From Rhodopirellula maiorica SM1 (GTDB lineage Bacteria > Planctomycetota > Planctomycetia > Pirellulales > Pirellulaceae), in the NCBI RefSeq assembly GCF_000346295.1, contig NZ_ANOG01000879.1, positions 1-32,502 on the forward strand: DNA of 32,502 bases. The letters are read 5' to 3'. A program made the translations under genes and the position numbers. Below are positions 9,834-18,155 of this stretch, piece by piece. How positions within the stretch are numbered: the first letter of the stretch is position 1; every line of letters begins with the position of its first letter. Below the pieces are notes generated by a model, which was not told where the DNA came from, made no database searches, and saw only the letters and a program-made list of their open reading frames with translations.

Positions 9834-9858
9834 CGAAAGTCTTGGCGACTTTCGCTAC
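9834..9858. repeat. Family B half-unit
   Basis: CGAAAGTCTTGGCGACTTTCG followed by CTAC forms a self-complementary hairpin (CGAAAGTC/GACTTTCG). It matches the right half of the family B units at 8592-8617 and 10130-10155. Confidence 0.7.
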
Positions 9859-9899
9859 GGGGGTGATTAGACAAAAGCGTGCTTTTTAGTCGTCAAAGC

Positions 9900-10245
9900 A
9901 GCTAGGCAGGGGGCTTTCCGTAGATTAGCCGCTAGCGGCTCGTTGATTTAATCGAAAAGCAAATCGCATTGGTGAGCCGAGGGCCGTAAGGCACCGGGTA
10001 ACGCGTGGAACCCGACCGCTGACGCGCGAGCGGCTCATTAAATCAACAGCTCGCTAGCGCCCAAACGCAACGCTGTGAAGCATTTCTTCGTAGCGAAACT
10101 CGCAGAGAGTTTCGGTTTTACTCGCACGGCCGAAAGTCTCTGCGACTTTCGCTACAGTAAATTCGCGTTTTCCTATACGAAAAAATGCTTCACAGCGTTC
10201 GCCCAAACGGCTAACGGGATTTCACCCAACGATTCCTGCCTAGCT
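9900..10245. repeat. Nested inverted-repeat cassette, possibly MITE-like
   Basis: Three sets of inverted arms lie within 346 bases. The outermost arms are AGCTAGGCAGG (9900-9910) and CCTGCCTAGCT (10235-10245), a perfect 11-bp match. A second pair is 9930-9952 with 10037-10059 (23 bases, about 20 matching, around CGCTAGCG and GTTGATTTAAT). A third pair is AACGCTGTGAAGCATTT (10069-10085) with its exact complement at 10183-10199, and it encloses a complete family B unit at 10090-10155. The right outer arm overlaps the stop codon of mutM. No coding sequence is visible inside. A non-autonomous mobile element or several repeats inserted into each other would explain it; no transposase is nearby. 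Confidence 0.7.
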
Positions 10246-11108
10246 ACTTAGGGGGACGACGAGGCGGTGTAGCCCGCGTTTTTGCTGGCAAACGGGGCAG
10301 AAAAAGGTGCTCCGTTGGGCCTGGACGATTCGCCGGATCACACCGTCGTAACAGCGGGGGCAGGGGGCGTCAGCGCGGGCGTAGACCTGATGATGAGCCT
10401 GGTAGCCCCCTTCGCCATTGAGTGCATTGCGGTAGGTCCCATCCCCCAAAGTGCTGCCCTCGTACCGAATCGCTTCCTCTAAAACATGACGCATTGCCGA
10501 TTCAATTCGCTGCCATTGAGCCACGGTCAGCCGATCACAGCGAGTACGAGGATCGATGCCGGCAAAAAACAGCAACTCGGCGGCATACAAATTCCCCACT
10601 CCTGCGACCACCGCTTGATCCAGCAACGCGACTTTGATGGCCCGTTGGCTCTTGCCTAATTTCGCCTTCAATTGTTCTGCCGTGATCGAAAGTGCGTCGA
10701 CGCCCAACTTAGCATCGACAAGCGTTTCGACTTGTTTGGGCGTCAACAAGCGGACTGTTCCCAGACCGCGGCGATCCCAAAATAACAATTGGTCTGCCGC
10801 AGGCCCGGTCAACGTGATTCGCAGCCGCAGATGCTCTAGAGTCGGCGGATCCGCCAACAACACCAAACCGGTCATCCGAGGCTCGATCACAATGGTTTGC
10901 TGGTCTTCGATCCGCAGCATCACCCGTTTGCCGCGGCGATCGACGTCAACGATATGCTTTCTGCGGAGCCGACGATCAAACGCATCAATTCGCGGCGTCA
11001 TCAAAATCGGTTTGCGTTCGCACGGCGGCCGGATCACCGCATCGATCCGGCTGCCGACAATCGGCAACACCCCCGGCGCATGGTTTCGACTTCGGGTAGT
11101 TCAGGCAC
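10240..11108 (-). pseudogene. mutM: Formamidopyrimidine-DNA glycosylase (MutM/Fpg), one frameshift near the start
   Basis: The enzyme removes oxidised purines such as 8-oxoguanine and cuts the abasic site. On the minus strand a GTG at 11108 begins the hallmark PELPEVETMRRG, which supplies the catalytic Pro2 and Glu3. The frame then breaks in a run of five C on the plus strand (11070-11074); adding one base restores MRRG-VLPIVGSRIDAV and an intact protein of about 289 residues. Further family marks are the lysine of RRGKRVML (about 61), the H2TH motif GVGNLYAAELLF, and a C-terminal zinc finger CPRC...FCPVC with the conserved Arg in QRSTFFCP. Without the repair the longest frame starts at 11070 and lacks the catalytic N-terminus. 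It is divergent from trpB. The break looks like a homopolymer sequencing error, but real inactivation cannot be excluded. Confidence 0.9.
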
Positions 11109-11137
11109 AGATTCTCTTTTGACGCGTGATCGCTGCA

Positions 11138-11166
11138 TTGACCATCGATTGACCTCGGGCGACAAT
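11138..11166 (+). promoter_or_regulatory. Candidate sigma-70-type promoter for trpB
   Basis: TTGACC (11138-11143) is followed after 17 bases by GACAAT (11161-11166), matching the -35 consensus at five of six and the -10 at four of six positions. It lies about 75 bases before the trpB start. Promoter consensus in planctomycetes is poorly known, so this is a pattern match only. Confidence 0.3.
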
Positions 11167-11242
11167 CTTAACGAAAACTGATTGCTAATTTGAGAGCCCC
11201 CGCTCGAAGATCCCGTTCAAAGATCCTGTTTAGAGACCCAAT

Positions 11243-12471
11243 ATGAGCCTGGAAGAAGCCGCAGCCCCCCACGCCACCGCGTCGGTTCCCGATATTCGCG
11301 GGCGTTTTGGTGATTTCGGCGGACGCTTTGTTCCTGAAACGCTGACCCGTGCGTTGGATCAACTCGCCGAAGAGTACGACAAAGCCAAGAAAGATCCCGA
11401 GTTTCAACGCGAATTGACATCGCTGCTAAAAACGTTCGTCGGTCGCCCCAGCCCCCTCTATCACGCTAAACGACTGACCAAGTCGGTCGGCGGTGCCCAA
11501 ATCTGGCTCAAAACGCGAAGATCTAAACCACACCGGTGCTCACAAGATTAACAACACGATTGGCCAAGCCCTGCTGACGCTGCGGATGGGCAAAAACGCG
11601 GGTGATCGCCGAAACCGGAGCGGGCCAACATGGCGTCGCCAGCGCCACCGCATGCGCCCACTTTGGTTTGCCGTGTACCGTCTATATGGGCAGCGAAGAT
11701 ATTCGCCGGCAAAAACCGAACGTGTTCAGCATGAAGCTGCTCGGTGCCGAAATCTGTCCTGTCGAAAGTGGTTCCAAGACGCTTCGTGACGCCGTTAACG
11801 AAGCGATGCGAGATTGGATGGCATCGGTCGAAAACACGCATTACATCATCGGCAGTGTCATCGGACCGCACCCGTTTCCGATGATGGTACGCGATTTCCA
11901 ATCGGTGATCGGCCGCGAAACGCGTGAACAATGTCGCGATTCGTTTGAGCGACTGCCTGATTGCGTCGTCGCCTGTGTCGGCGGCGGCAGCAACGCAGCA
12001 GGGATGTTTTATCCGTTTGTCGAAGACGACGGCGTTCGCATGGTCGGTGTCGAAGCCGGCGGACGCGGCACCGCGCCTGGCGACCACGCGTCCCCGTTGA
12101 CCTATGGCAGCCCAGGTGTCCTGCACGGCAGCTTCAGTTACGTCATGCAAGACGACGATGGTCAAACCTGCGACGTTCATTCGATGAGTGCCGGTTTGGA
12201 TTACCCCGGTGTCGGTCCCGAGCATAGCTATTGGAAAGACACCAAGCGAGTCGACTATCTGGAATGCACCGACGATGCTGCGATGAAAGCGTTTGACCAA
12301 TTGGCCCGCACTGAAGGGATCATCGCCGCACTCGAATCGAGCCACGCCGTCGCTAGAGCGATGACGTTGGCGGCCGAAATGAAACCCGACCAACATCTCG
12401 TCGTCTGTTTGTCCGGCCGCGGTGACAAAGACGCCATGGAAATCGCCCGTCTCCGCGGCGAAACCTGGTAA
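11243..12471 (+). pseudogene. trpB: Tryptophan synthase beta chain, two frameshifts (probably sequence errors)
   Basis: TrpB condenses indole with serine, using pyridoxal phosphate, to form tryptophan. Three consecutive frames give one protein of about 408 residues: [16 protein letters not shown] near the start, [14 protein letters not shown] with the PLP lysine (about 101), [14 protein letters not shown], and the phosphate-binding [10 protein letters not shown]. Frame one breaks after IWLK at four A (11510-11513, three expected). The middle frame breaks after LRMGK at five A (11592-11596, four expected). Removing one A at each place restores the family sequence [16 protein letters not shown]. 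Everything else is intact. The partner trpA is not next door; a metallo-hydrolase follows after 37 bases. Two separate +1 errors in A runs within 90 bases, with no other decay, argue for a sequencing artefact. Confidence 0.92.
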
Positions 12472-12508
12472 CCCGCTTCGTTTCCCTAGACTTTCAGCGA
12501 GATTCCTG

Positions 12509-13192
12509 ATGTTAAAACTGACTTGGCTATCCCACGCTAGCTGGTTGATTGAAACCGACGAAAATCGCATCCTGCTGGATCCTTTTTTCAGCGACAATCC
12601 CGCAGCTCAATCGTCGGCCGATGACCACCGCGACATCAGCCATATTCTGGTTTCTCATGGCCACTTTGATCATGTTGCCGATGTGGCTGCGATTGCCAAT
12701 CGCGACGACAGTACCGTGGTGGCGATTTTCGAGATCGCCCAGTGGTTTGCGGAAAAGCACCAAGTGCAATCCACAGTGGGGATGAATTTGGGCGGCAAAA
12801 CACAGCTGCCGTTTGGCACCGTAAAAATGGTGCCGGCACTGCATAGCAGCCAATTGCCCGACGGATCGTACGGCGGCAATCCTGCAGGTTTCGTGCTGGA
12901 AATCGATGGCAAACGCATCTACTTTGCCTGCGATACCGCGTTGTTTACCGACATGCGATTGTATGCACACCAAGTCGATGTCGCGGTGCTACCGATCGGA
13001 GACCTGTTTACGATGGGCATCGACGACAGCATCGAAGCCACGATCTTGATCGAGCCGAAATGTGTGCTGCCGACGCACTACAACACCTGGCCTCCGATTG
13101 AACAAGATGCCGAAGAGTGGGCGAAACGCATCAGCAGCGAAACCGATGCGATCCCCGTGGTGTTGGCAGTGGGCGAGAGTTTTACGGTGTAA
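12509..13192 (+). CDS. Metal-dependent hydrolase, metallo-beta-lactamase fold (UPF0173-like)
   Basis: The product is about 227 residues. It starts with LKLTWLSHASWLIE, typical of UPF0173/UlaG-like proteins. The metal-binding motif SHGHFDHVAD (about residues 48-57) matches the HxHxDH pattern, FACDTALFTD supplies a bridging aspartate, and LPTHYNTWPPIEQD carries the last histidine. The fold predicts a zinc or manganese dependent hydrolase of the cytoplasm; the substrate is unknown. The ATG at 12509 is chosen because the longer open frame from 12422 lies inside the end of trpB. It may be co-transcribed with trpB. A 24-bp perfect inverted repeat follows 28 bases after the stop. Confidence 0.88.
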   Translation: MLKLTWLSHASWLIETDENRILLDPFFSDNPAAQSSADDHRDISHILVSHGHFDHVADVAAIANRDDSTVVAIFEIAQWFAEKHQVQSTVGMNLGGKTQLPFGTVKMVPALHSSQLPDGSYGGNPAGFVLEIDGKRIYFACDTALFTDMRLYAHQVDVAVLPIGDLFTMGIDDSIEATILIEPKCVLPTHYNTWPPIEQDAEEWAKRISSETDAIPVVLAVGESFTV

Positions 13193-13220
13193 GCACCTCC
13201 GCATAACGGATTGGGCTTAG

Positions 13221-13280
13221 CGTAGCCTAGGCTTCCAGCCTGGGTTCGATGAAGTCCCCAGGCTGGAAGCCTAGGCTACG
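13221..13280. repeat. Family A palindrome, perfect long stem
   Basis: CGTAGCCTAGGCTTCCAGCC plus TGGG (13221-13244) pairs perfectly over 24 bp with 13257-13280 around a 12-base loop, and TTTT follows. The 23-base arm is identical to that at 23506-23528. It lies between convergent genes and probably acts as a bidirectional transcript end. Confidence 0.85.
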
Positions 13281-13385
13281 TTTTGCAGCTTCGCCGCTCT
13301 GAGAAATTATGCCGAAAGACTTCTGTCGAGGTGCTTAATGCTGCGTTACAGCTAGGAATTAGGGTCCGCTACCTGAAAACGCAAA

Positions 13386-13407
13386 GATCGCGGAGCGATC
13401 AGCGACA
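13386..13407. repeat. Short palindromic repeat, family C copy 2
   Basis: GATCGCGGAGCGATC followed by AGCGACA abuts the stop codon (13408-13410, read on the minus strand) of the Rieske gene. It differs from copy 1 at one base in the tail. Confidence 0.75.
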
Positions 13408-13737
13408 TTATTCCGAGGAGGCTTCTTTCTCGCGAACTTGGACGTCATCGCCAACCACTCTGACTTCGAAGCAATCGACTTTCACTCGCGGGTTATCCTC
13501 CCACGTTCCATCGTGAATACAGAATCGCCATGCGTGCCAGGGGCAAGTCACCACGTCGGTTTCCGGATCGACATGACCTTCGGCCAACGAGGCACCCATG
13601 TGGGGACAAAGGTCGTCAATCGCGTACCACTCGTCTCCTTTACGAAAGACCGCAACCATCCGGTTATCCACCGGAACTGCTCGTCCGACACCTTCTTCAA
13701 AATCACTGACCTTGCCCACCGTTTCAAAATCGCTCAC
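13408..13737 (-). CDS. Rieske [2Fe-2S] ferredoxin-type protein
   Basis: This small electron carrier of about 109 residues has the two Rieske cluster-binding motifs: CPHMGASL (Cys about 44, His about 46) and CPWHAWRF (Cys about 65, His about 68). Its length and layout resemble NirD and the ferredoxin components of ring-hydroxylating dioxygenases, and it has no membrane anchor. The start is set at the GTG at 13737 because GAGGA lies 7 bases before it and the family-like FETVGKVSDF begins at once. An in-frame ATG at 13803 would add 22 residues. No oxygenase or nitrite reductase gene is adjacent, so its redox partner is unknown. The radical SAM gene diverges upstream. Confidence 0.87.
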   Translation of the reverse strand: MSDFETVGKVSDFEEGVGRAVPVDNRMVAVFRKGDEWYAIDDLCPHMGASLAEGHVDPETDVVTCPWHAWRFCIHDGTWEDNPRVKVDCFEVRVVGDDVQVREKEASSE

Positions 13738-13861
13738 GCAAATATCCTCATATTTTGTTATGGTTTTAAATTGAGCCCGATAATCCGCTTTTCGATATGG
13801 CATCTACTTTAACGATGAAGCAGCGATCCCCCTACCTGACAACCATTGGAATTCAGCGACC

Positions 13862-15697
13862 ATGATCAATCAAAAGCGCCGCCGATTACTAGAGTCCCGG
13901 GTGTGGCCGCATGTTCAGACACCTGCCCAGTACGTTGGGGGGGAACGCAACATTGTCGTCAAGGATCACCAGCAATTGCGAGGCCGATTGTGTCTGGGGT
14001 TTCCCGATGCCTACACGATCGGAATGAGCCATCATGGGCTGCAAGTCCTGTATTCGTTGATGAATCGCCGCGATGATTGGTGCGCCGAACGCGTTTTTAC
14101 GCCGTGGCCGGACATGGAGGCGCTGCTGCGAAAACACGAAATCCCGCTCTATTCGCTCGAAACCTTCACCGCACTTTCCGATTTCGACGTGATCGGGCTG
14201 AGTCTGCAGTACGAAATCAGCTCGCCCAATGTGCTGACGATGATCGATTTGGGCGGAATTCCGCTCGAATCGGTCGATCGCACGATGGCCGACCCGCTAT
14301 TGGTCGCCGGCGGCCCTTGCTGCCAAAACCCTGAACCGATGGCCGACTATTTTGATGTCATGATCATGGGTGATGGCGAACCGGCGTTGCCCGAGATCTG
14401 TGACCTGTGGGTTGAACTACGTCAGCGGTATCGCCGCGACGATGGTACGTTCGCCAGCGGAGCCGAAGGACGCGAGCAGCGTGAAGAAGCGGTTGCCGAA
14501 ATCGCCAAGAAACTCGCGTACGCCTATGTGCCGCGATTCTACCAACCCGAATACGAAAACAACCGCATCGTTTCGCTCTCTCGCACCCGAGACGACGTCC
14601 CTGCGACGATCGCCCCCAGCGTGATCAGCGATCTCGATGGCATCCCGCTGCCCACCTCGCCGATCGTCCCCTATATCGATTGTGTGCATGACCGAATCGC
14701 ACTCGAGATCATGCGTGGCTGTCCCCATCTGTGCCGGTTCTGTCAAAGCACCGTGATCAAACGTCCGCTGCGAATCCGCGAAGTTGATACGATTGTCGAC
14801 GCGGCGATCGAGAGCTATCGCAATACCGGCTACAACGAAATCAGTGTGCTATCGCTCTCCAGTAGCGACTACCCTCACTTCGCACCGCTAATTAACCGAC
14901 TGCACGAGGTATTTCGGCCACTGGGGGTGAACATCAGCGTGCCAAGTTTACGAGTGAACGATCAACTTCGCACGTTGCCGCAATTGATCGGCAATGATCG
15001 ACGCAGCTCGCTAACGCTGGCACCCGAAGTGGCGCGTGATGACATGCGAGAACAGATCCGCAAAAAGATCAAGAACAGCGATCTGATCGAAGGTTGCCGC
15101 GTCGCGTTCCAAAACAACTACGAAAGTGTCAAGCTGTACTTCATGTGTGGTTTACCGGGCGAACGCCCCGTTGACCTGGATGGCATCGTCGATTTGGCCG
15201 AAGAGATCGCCACGGTGGGTAAACAGGTCAAAGGCCGCTACCCCCGCGTGACGGCGTCGGTTTCCAACTTTGTTCCTAAGGCTCATACGCCGTACCAGTG
15301 GAACGGGATGCAGCGCCGCGAGTATTTCAAATGGGCTCACAAGTATCTGTGGAGTCGTCGCAAGATCCGAAGCATCAACATTAAATGCCACGACATCGAA
15401 ACCAGTTTGCTCGAAGGCGTGCTCAGCCGCGGTGATCGCCGCACTGGCAAGGTGGTCCGTTTGGCATGGGAGCGTGGCGCCCGGATGGACGGATGGACCG
15501 AGTACCTTGATCCCGAACGTTGGTGGACCGCGATCGAGGACGCGGGACTCGATGTCGAGCGGCAAGTCCATGACAAGTACGAATTGATGGACAAATTGCC
15601 GTGGGACCACGTCAACGTCAAATTCGGCCGTGCGTATCTCGAGAAAGAGCAGGGCAGGGCAACGGTGCAATTGGCCGCCATGGCCGACGCCACGTAG
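13862..15697 (+). CDS. B12-binding/radical SAM protein (TIGR03960-like)
   Basis: The 611-residue product has an N-terminal region resembling the B12-binding domain in this family (GFPDAYTIGMSHHGLQVLY, then GPCCQNPEPMADYFDVMIMGDGE). The radical SAM core follows, with the cluster motif CPHLCRFC (Cys about 287, 291, 294). The four-iron cluster cleaves S-adenosylmethionine to start radical chemistry. The family is widespread in bacteria and often sits next to, or is fused with, a DUF2344 protein; no such gene is seen here. Reaction and substrate are unknown. The length and all motifs are intact. It starts at ATG 13862, about 125 bases from the divergent Rieske gene. A strong stem-loop follows the stop. 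Confidence 0.9.
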   Translation: MINQKRRRLLESRVWPHVQTPAQYVGGERNIVVKDHQQLRGRLCLGFPDAYTIGMSHHGLQVLYSLMNRRDDWCAERVFTPWPDMEALLRKHEIPLYSLETFTALSDFDVIGLSLQYEISSPNVLTMIDLGGIPLESVDRTMADPLLVAGGPCCQNPEPMADYFDVMIMGDGEPALPEICDLWVELRQRYRRDDGTFASGAEGREQREEAVAEIAKKLAYAYVPRFYQPEYENNRIVSLSRTRDDVPATIAPSVISDLDGIPLPTSPIVPYIDCVHDRIALEIMRGCPHLCRFCQSTVIKRPLRIREVDTIVDAAIESYRNTGYNEISVLSLSSSDYPHFAPLINRLHEVFRPLGVNISVPSLRVNDQLRTLPQLIGNDRRSSLTLAPEVARDDMREQIRKKIKNSDLIEGCRVAFQNNYESVKLYFMCGLPGERPVDLDGIVDLAEEIATVGKQVKGRYPRVTASVSNFVPKAHTPYQWNGMQRREYFKWAHKYLWSRRKIRSINIKCHDIETSLLEGVLSRGDRRTGKVVRLAWERGARMDGWTEYLDPERWWTAIEDAGLDVERQVHDKYELMDKLPWDHVNVKFGRAYLEKEQGRATVQLAAMADAT

Positions 15698-15738
15698 GGG
15701 CGATGCTTGTCAAATATTCTTGGTGGCGTAATTCTTAC

Positions 15739-15775
15739 GTTACCTCTCCACCAACTTCGTCGGTGGAGAGGTAAC
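15739..15775. terminator. Strong 14-bp stem-loop between convergent genes
   Basis: GTTACCTCTCCACC (15739-15752) pairs perfectly with GGTGGAGAGGTAAC (15762-15775) around a 9-base loop. No T run follows on the plus strand, but a run of nine A lies at about 15790-15798. It could protect or end the mRNA of the radical SAM gene or of the convergent minus-strand gene. The mechanism is inferred only from position and stem strength. Confidence 0.6.
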
Positions 15776-15871
15776 TGCGGTATAGGCCGAAAAAAAAACC
15801 ACCCGAATATTTAACGTTGATTTCTAACATATCGTAGCCCACCTCATCTCCCTTCGGATAACTCAACCGAA

Positions 15872-17539
15872 TTACTCCGTCACCCGCTCGACTTGCAAGT
15901 CCTTGAACCGGACCACGTCATTAAGATCCCATTGCTGGACCGCCGAACAAATCACCACCATTGTGTGAATGTCCTCCGGCACTGTGACCTTTGCGTGAAT
16001 CGCTCGCCACGACTCGGGTGCCCCGTCCTCGGGAAACGAAACCACGTCGTGCAGGTTTGATTCCAGCCACTTGCCGTCGGCCGTTTTGAACCGGACTGCC
16101 AGACTCGTTAGAGCACGACCGGTTTGCTGGACGCGGACCGAGATGCGGAATTGCTGTGTGGGCTCGACCGCCACTGTCGCCAGTCCCGCGGCTTCTGCGG
16201 CACCACGGATCACCACAACATCTTCGCTGACGTTGACGTCACCCGAGGGCGTCCGTGCGTTCGGGCCGGTGTCCAGCCAAGTCGACCACTCCAGCGAAAC
16301 ATCGTTTCGCGTCGCGGCTCGGCGATCCAGCGATGTCAACGGTTGCAGCTTTGCAACGGGTCGCGTTCCCGTTGCCTCAACCACCTGTTTCAGCACCGTA
16401 TCACAGCCGGGAATCAAAGTCTGCCACTCGGGATAGACGTCGCGATTATGCCACAGCGCCGTATCGCCTGGTTCAGGCCACCAGCGTCCATGCTCGCCGT
16501 AAATCCACACCAAACCGTCACCATGGTCGATCGCCGCAGCAAGATTGCGACGGAATAACGCCAAACGATCGGGGTTGTCGGGTTCCAAGGTATAACGTCC
16601 AGCCAGTTCCGGGTGAATCGCATCCATATAAACCGGAAAGGCAACTTTCAATTGTTTTGCATACTTCTCACGATTCTCTGGCGACACTAACTGCACACCG
16701 CGGCGACGAACATCGTCCGCTTCTTGTGCAAAATCGTTAGCCGACTTGTGCCAATACGCATACTCACATCCGTCGTAAAGAGTCACGCTTGGCGGCAATG
16801 CATCAAGCCAACCGTCCAAGAACGCCGGCAACAACCCATACGAATGTCCTGCCAAACACCACGCTTCATCCGAGCGCCCGACCGGCGAGGGGCCGCGATA
16901 GCGGTGATCGCGAATCAGGTAGCTCATCAGGAAATAGCTCACCAATTCCAAATCAGGAAACTCGTCGGTGATCGCCGTCATCACTTCGCGACCGCGTTTT
17001 CGGGCCGCAGCACAATACTCTTCGAACGGATGGTCGATGGCAGCTTCCTGACGCGAATATTGAAATTGGCGAAAGGGTTCGCTGTACGGTTCCGGATCAA
17101 ACAACAACCCTCGCAACTTTCCGCGTTTGGCGATCCGTGCCGCGATACGCCAATGATCGACAATCGCGGCCCAGCCCTCGTCGTCAAGCCAATCGACGTC
17201 GCCGGGGTTCGCTTTGACCACCAGATACGAGGAGGTCAATTTGCCGACATCGGTGTTGATCAGTGGCTCAACGCCAGCATCAAACGTCAACGACGACCAA
17301 TCATCGCGACTGTGGGCGGACCAAAACGGATGAGGCATCCCCGCGTCGGGGCGAATATCCAAGACCGCGCCACTGAACACAGTCGATTGCATCCGGGATA
17401 CATCCCGAGCAAATTGAGTGGTCGTCGGTGCATTCCATCCGCAAGTGATAATGCGAGGTGGATCGGCAAATAAAATCGACGCACTCAGGCACCCCCAAAG
17501 GCAGCTTCCGATGCAGAACAATGGCCAATGTGGAAACAT
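15872..17539 (-). CDS. Secreted protein, possibly a TIM-barrel glycosidase with carbohydrate-binding tail
   Basis: The product is about 555 residues. The ATG at 17539 gives a signal peptide (hydrophobic residues about 5-25, ending near LFADP); the open frame upstream to 17602 adds only a poor N-terminus. The body, residues about 30-400, is rich in Trp, Asp, Glu and Tyr with the alternating character of a TIM barrel. It has acidic motifs such as LLFDPEPYSEPF, LYDGCEYAYWHK and LVWIYGEHGRWW that could be catalytic or sugar-binding. The last about 130 residues are beta-rich (FRISVRVQQTGRALTSLAVRF, then WRAIHAKVTVPED) and resemble carbohydrate-binding module folds. I cannot assign a known glycoside hydrolase family, so the enzyme role is inference. 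It may act on polysaccharides together with enzymes such as the nearby sulfatase. Confidence 0.7.
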   Translation of the reverse strand: MFPHWPLFCIGSCLWGCLSASILFADPPRIITCGWNAPTTTQFARDVSRMQSTVFSGAVLDIRPDAGMPHPFWSAHSRDDWSSLTFDAGVEPLINTDVGKLTSSYLVVKANPGDVDWLDDEGWAAIVDHWRIAARIAKRGKLRGLLFDPEPYSEPFRQFQYSRQEAAIDHPFEEYCAAARKRGREVMTAITDEFPDLELVSYFLMSYLIRDHRYRGPSPVGRSDEAWCLAGHSYGLLPAFLDGWLDALPPSVTLYDGCEYAYWHKSANDFAQEADDVRRRGVQLVSPENREKYAKQLKVAFPVYMDAIHPELAGRYTLEPDNPDRLALFRRNLAAAIDHGDGLVWIYGEHGRWWPEPGDTALWHNRDVYPEWQTLIPGCDTVLKQVVEATGTRPVAKLQPLTSLDRRAATRNDVSLEWSTWLDTGPNARTPSGDVNVSEDVVVIRGAAEAAGLATVAVEPTQQFRISVRVQQTGRALTSLAVRFKTADGKWLESNLHDVVSFPEDGAPESWRAIHAKVTVPEDIHTMVVICSAVQQWDLNDVVRFKDLQVERVTE

Positions 17540-17627
17540 CAGTTTTCCGATTTCACACGAGCGAAACGAGGGACACGATCGGGATATCCTAGCGTATTCC
17601 ACGTCGGGATTGAGAATTCGTTATTAA

Positions 17628-17913
17628 ATTTTCAATCGAAGGAATGCTCGGTCTGCGAAGTAAACGACAACCAGCTGGCAACGAGTATTGAGGATGAACG
17701 TGAACACGCGGCTCGATACCGATCGAAAACAGTACGAACAACTCAAGGCGATCCTGACCAACTGCATCCGCCGAGGCTGGCGTTCACAGAACCGCGAGTC
17801 TTTGCCGGCATTTCGCGAACACTTGCGAGGCCGCATCGGCTATATCGGACAAACCAACACGGGGCGGCTTGAAAAGCTGACGCGAATTGTTTGACCAAAT
17901 CGACTGGTCGTAA
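17628..17913 (+). pseudogene. C-terminal remnant of a reverse transcriptase (possibly retron-type)
   Basis: The frame from ATG 17694 to 17894 carries the C-terminal signature of retron-like bacterial reverse transcriptases: YEQLKAILTNCIRRG, then SQNRE and FREHLRGRIGYI. Leaving out one A at 17880 continues it as KLRELFDQIDWS and a stop at 17911-17913, which matches the usual family ending. Upstream, small indels connect it to RQQLATSIE-like sequence (about 17660-17693), resembling the RQ.VTG motif that precedes this region. The polymerase core with its YADD motif is missing: upstream sequence belongs to the divergent gene starting at 17539. This is a truncated, frameshifted relic, not a working enzyme. 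No msr/msd RNA was recognised. Confidence is high that it derives from a reverse transcriptase, lower that it was a retron. Confidence 0.75.
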
Positions 17914-18155
17914 CAAGAATCAGCTTGGCTTTTGGTCATTTAGACGTGACGTCCAACCGAAATTATCTCTCATACCTCCATCTCGCAGTCGAGTCGTCCA
18001 GATACTTTGATTTTGACACCACCGTTCTCGGAATGCGTATCCGTGTCCTAAATGAAATCTCTACTAAAGTCGACGGTGTCCCCTGAGTGTTCCACCTCTT
18101 CAATGTCACTTTGCGAGAGACGCTCACGAATGCTTGGAGCAATGCGATTTCACGC
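17914..18155. other. Spacer without a confident gene
   Basis: Between the reverse-transcriptase remnant and the 3' end of the minus-strand gene at 18156 lies a stretch with no supported gene. A plus-strand frame stays open from 17895 to about 18080 and looks somewhat protein-like, but it has no clear start, no recognised domain and an in-frame stop, so it is not called. Confidence 0.5.

Noticed and set aside
9900-10245. Insertion sequence
   Set aside because: No transposase coding sequence; only palindromic repeats.
11548-12597. Long minus-strand open frame opposite trpB
   Set aside because: It is an antisense shadow of trpB, whose plus-strand motifs are unmistakable.
17895-18083. Open plus-strand frame after the reverse-transcriptase relic
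   Set aside because: Looks faintly protein-like but has no good start codon, no family match and stops within about 60 codons.
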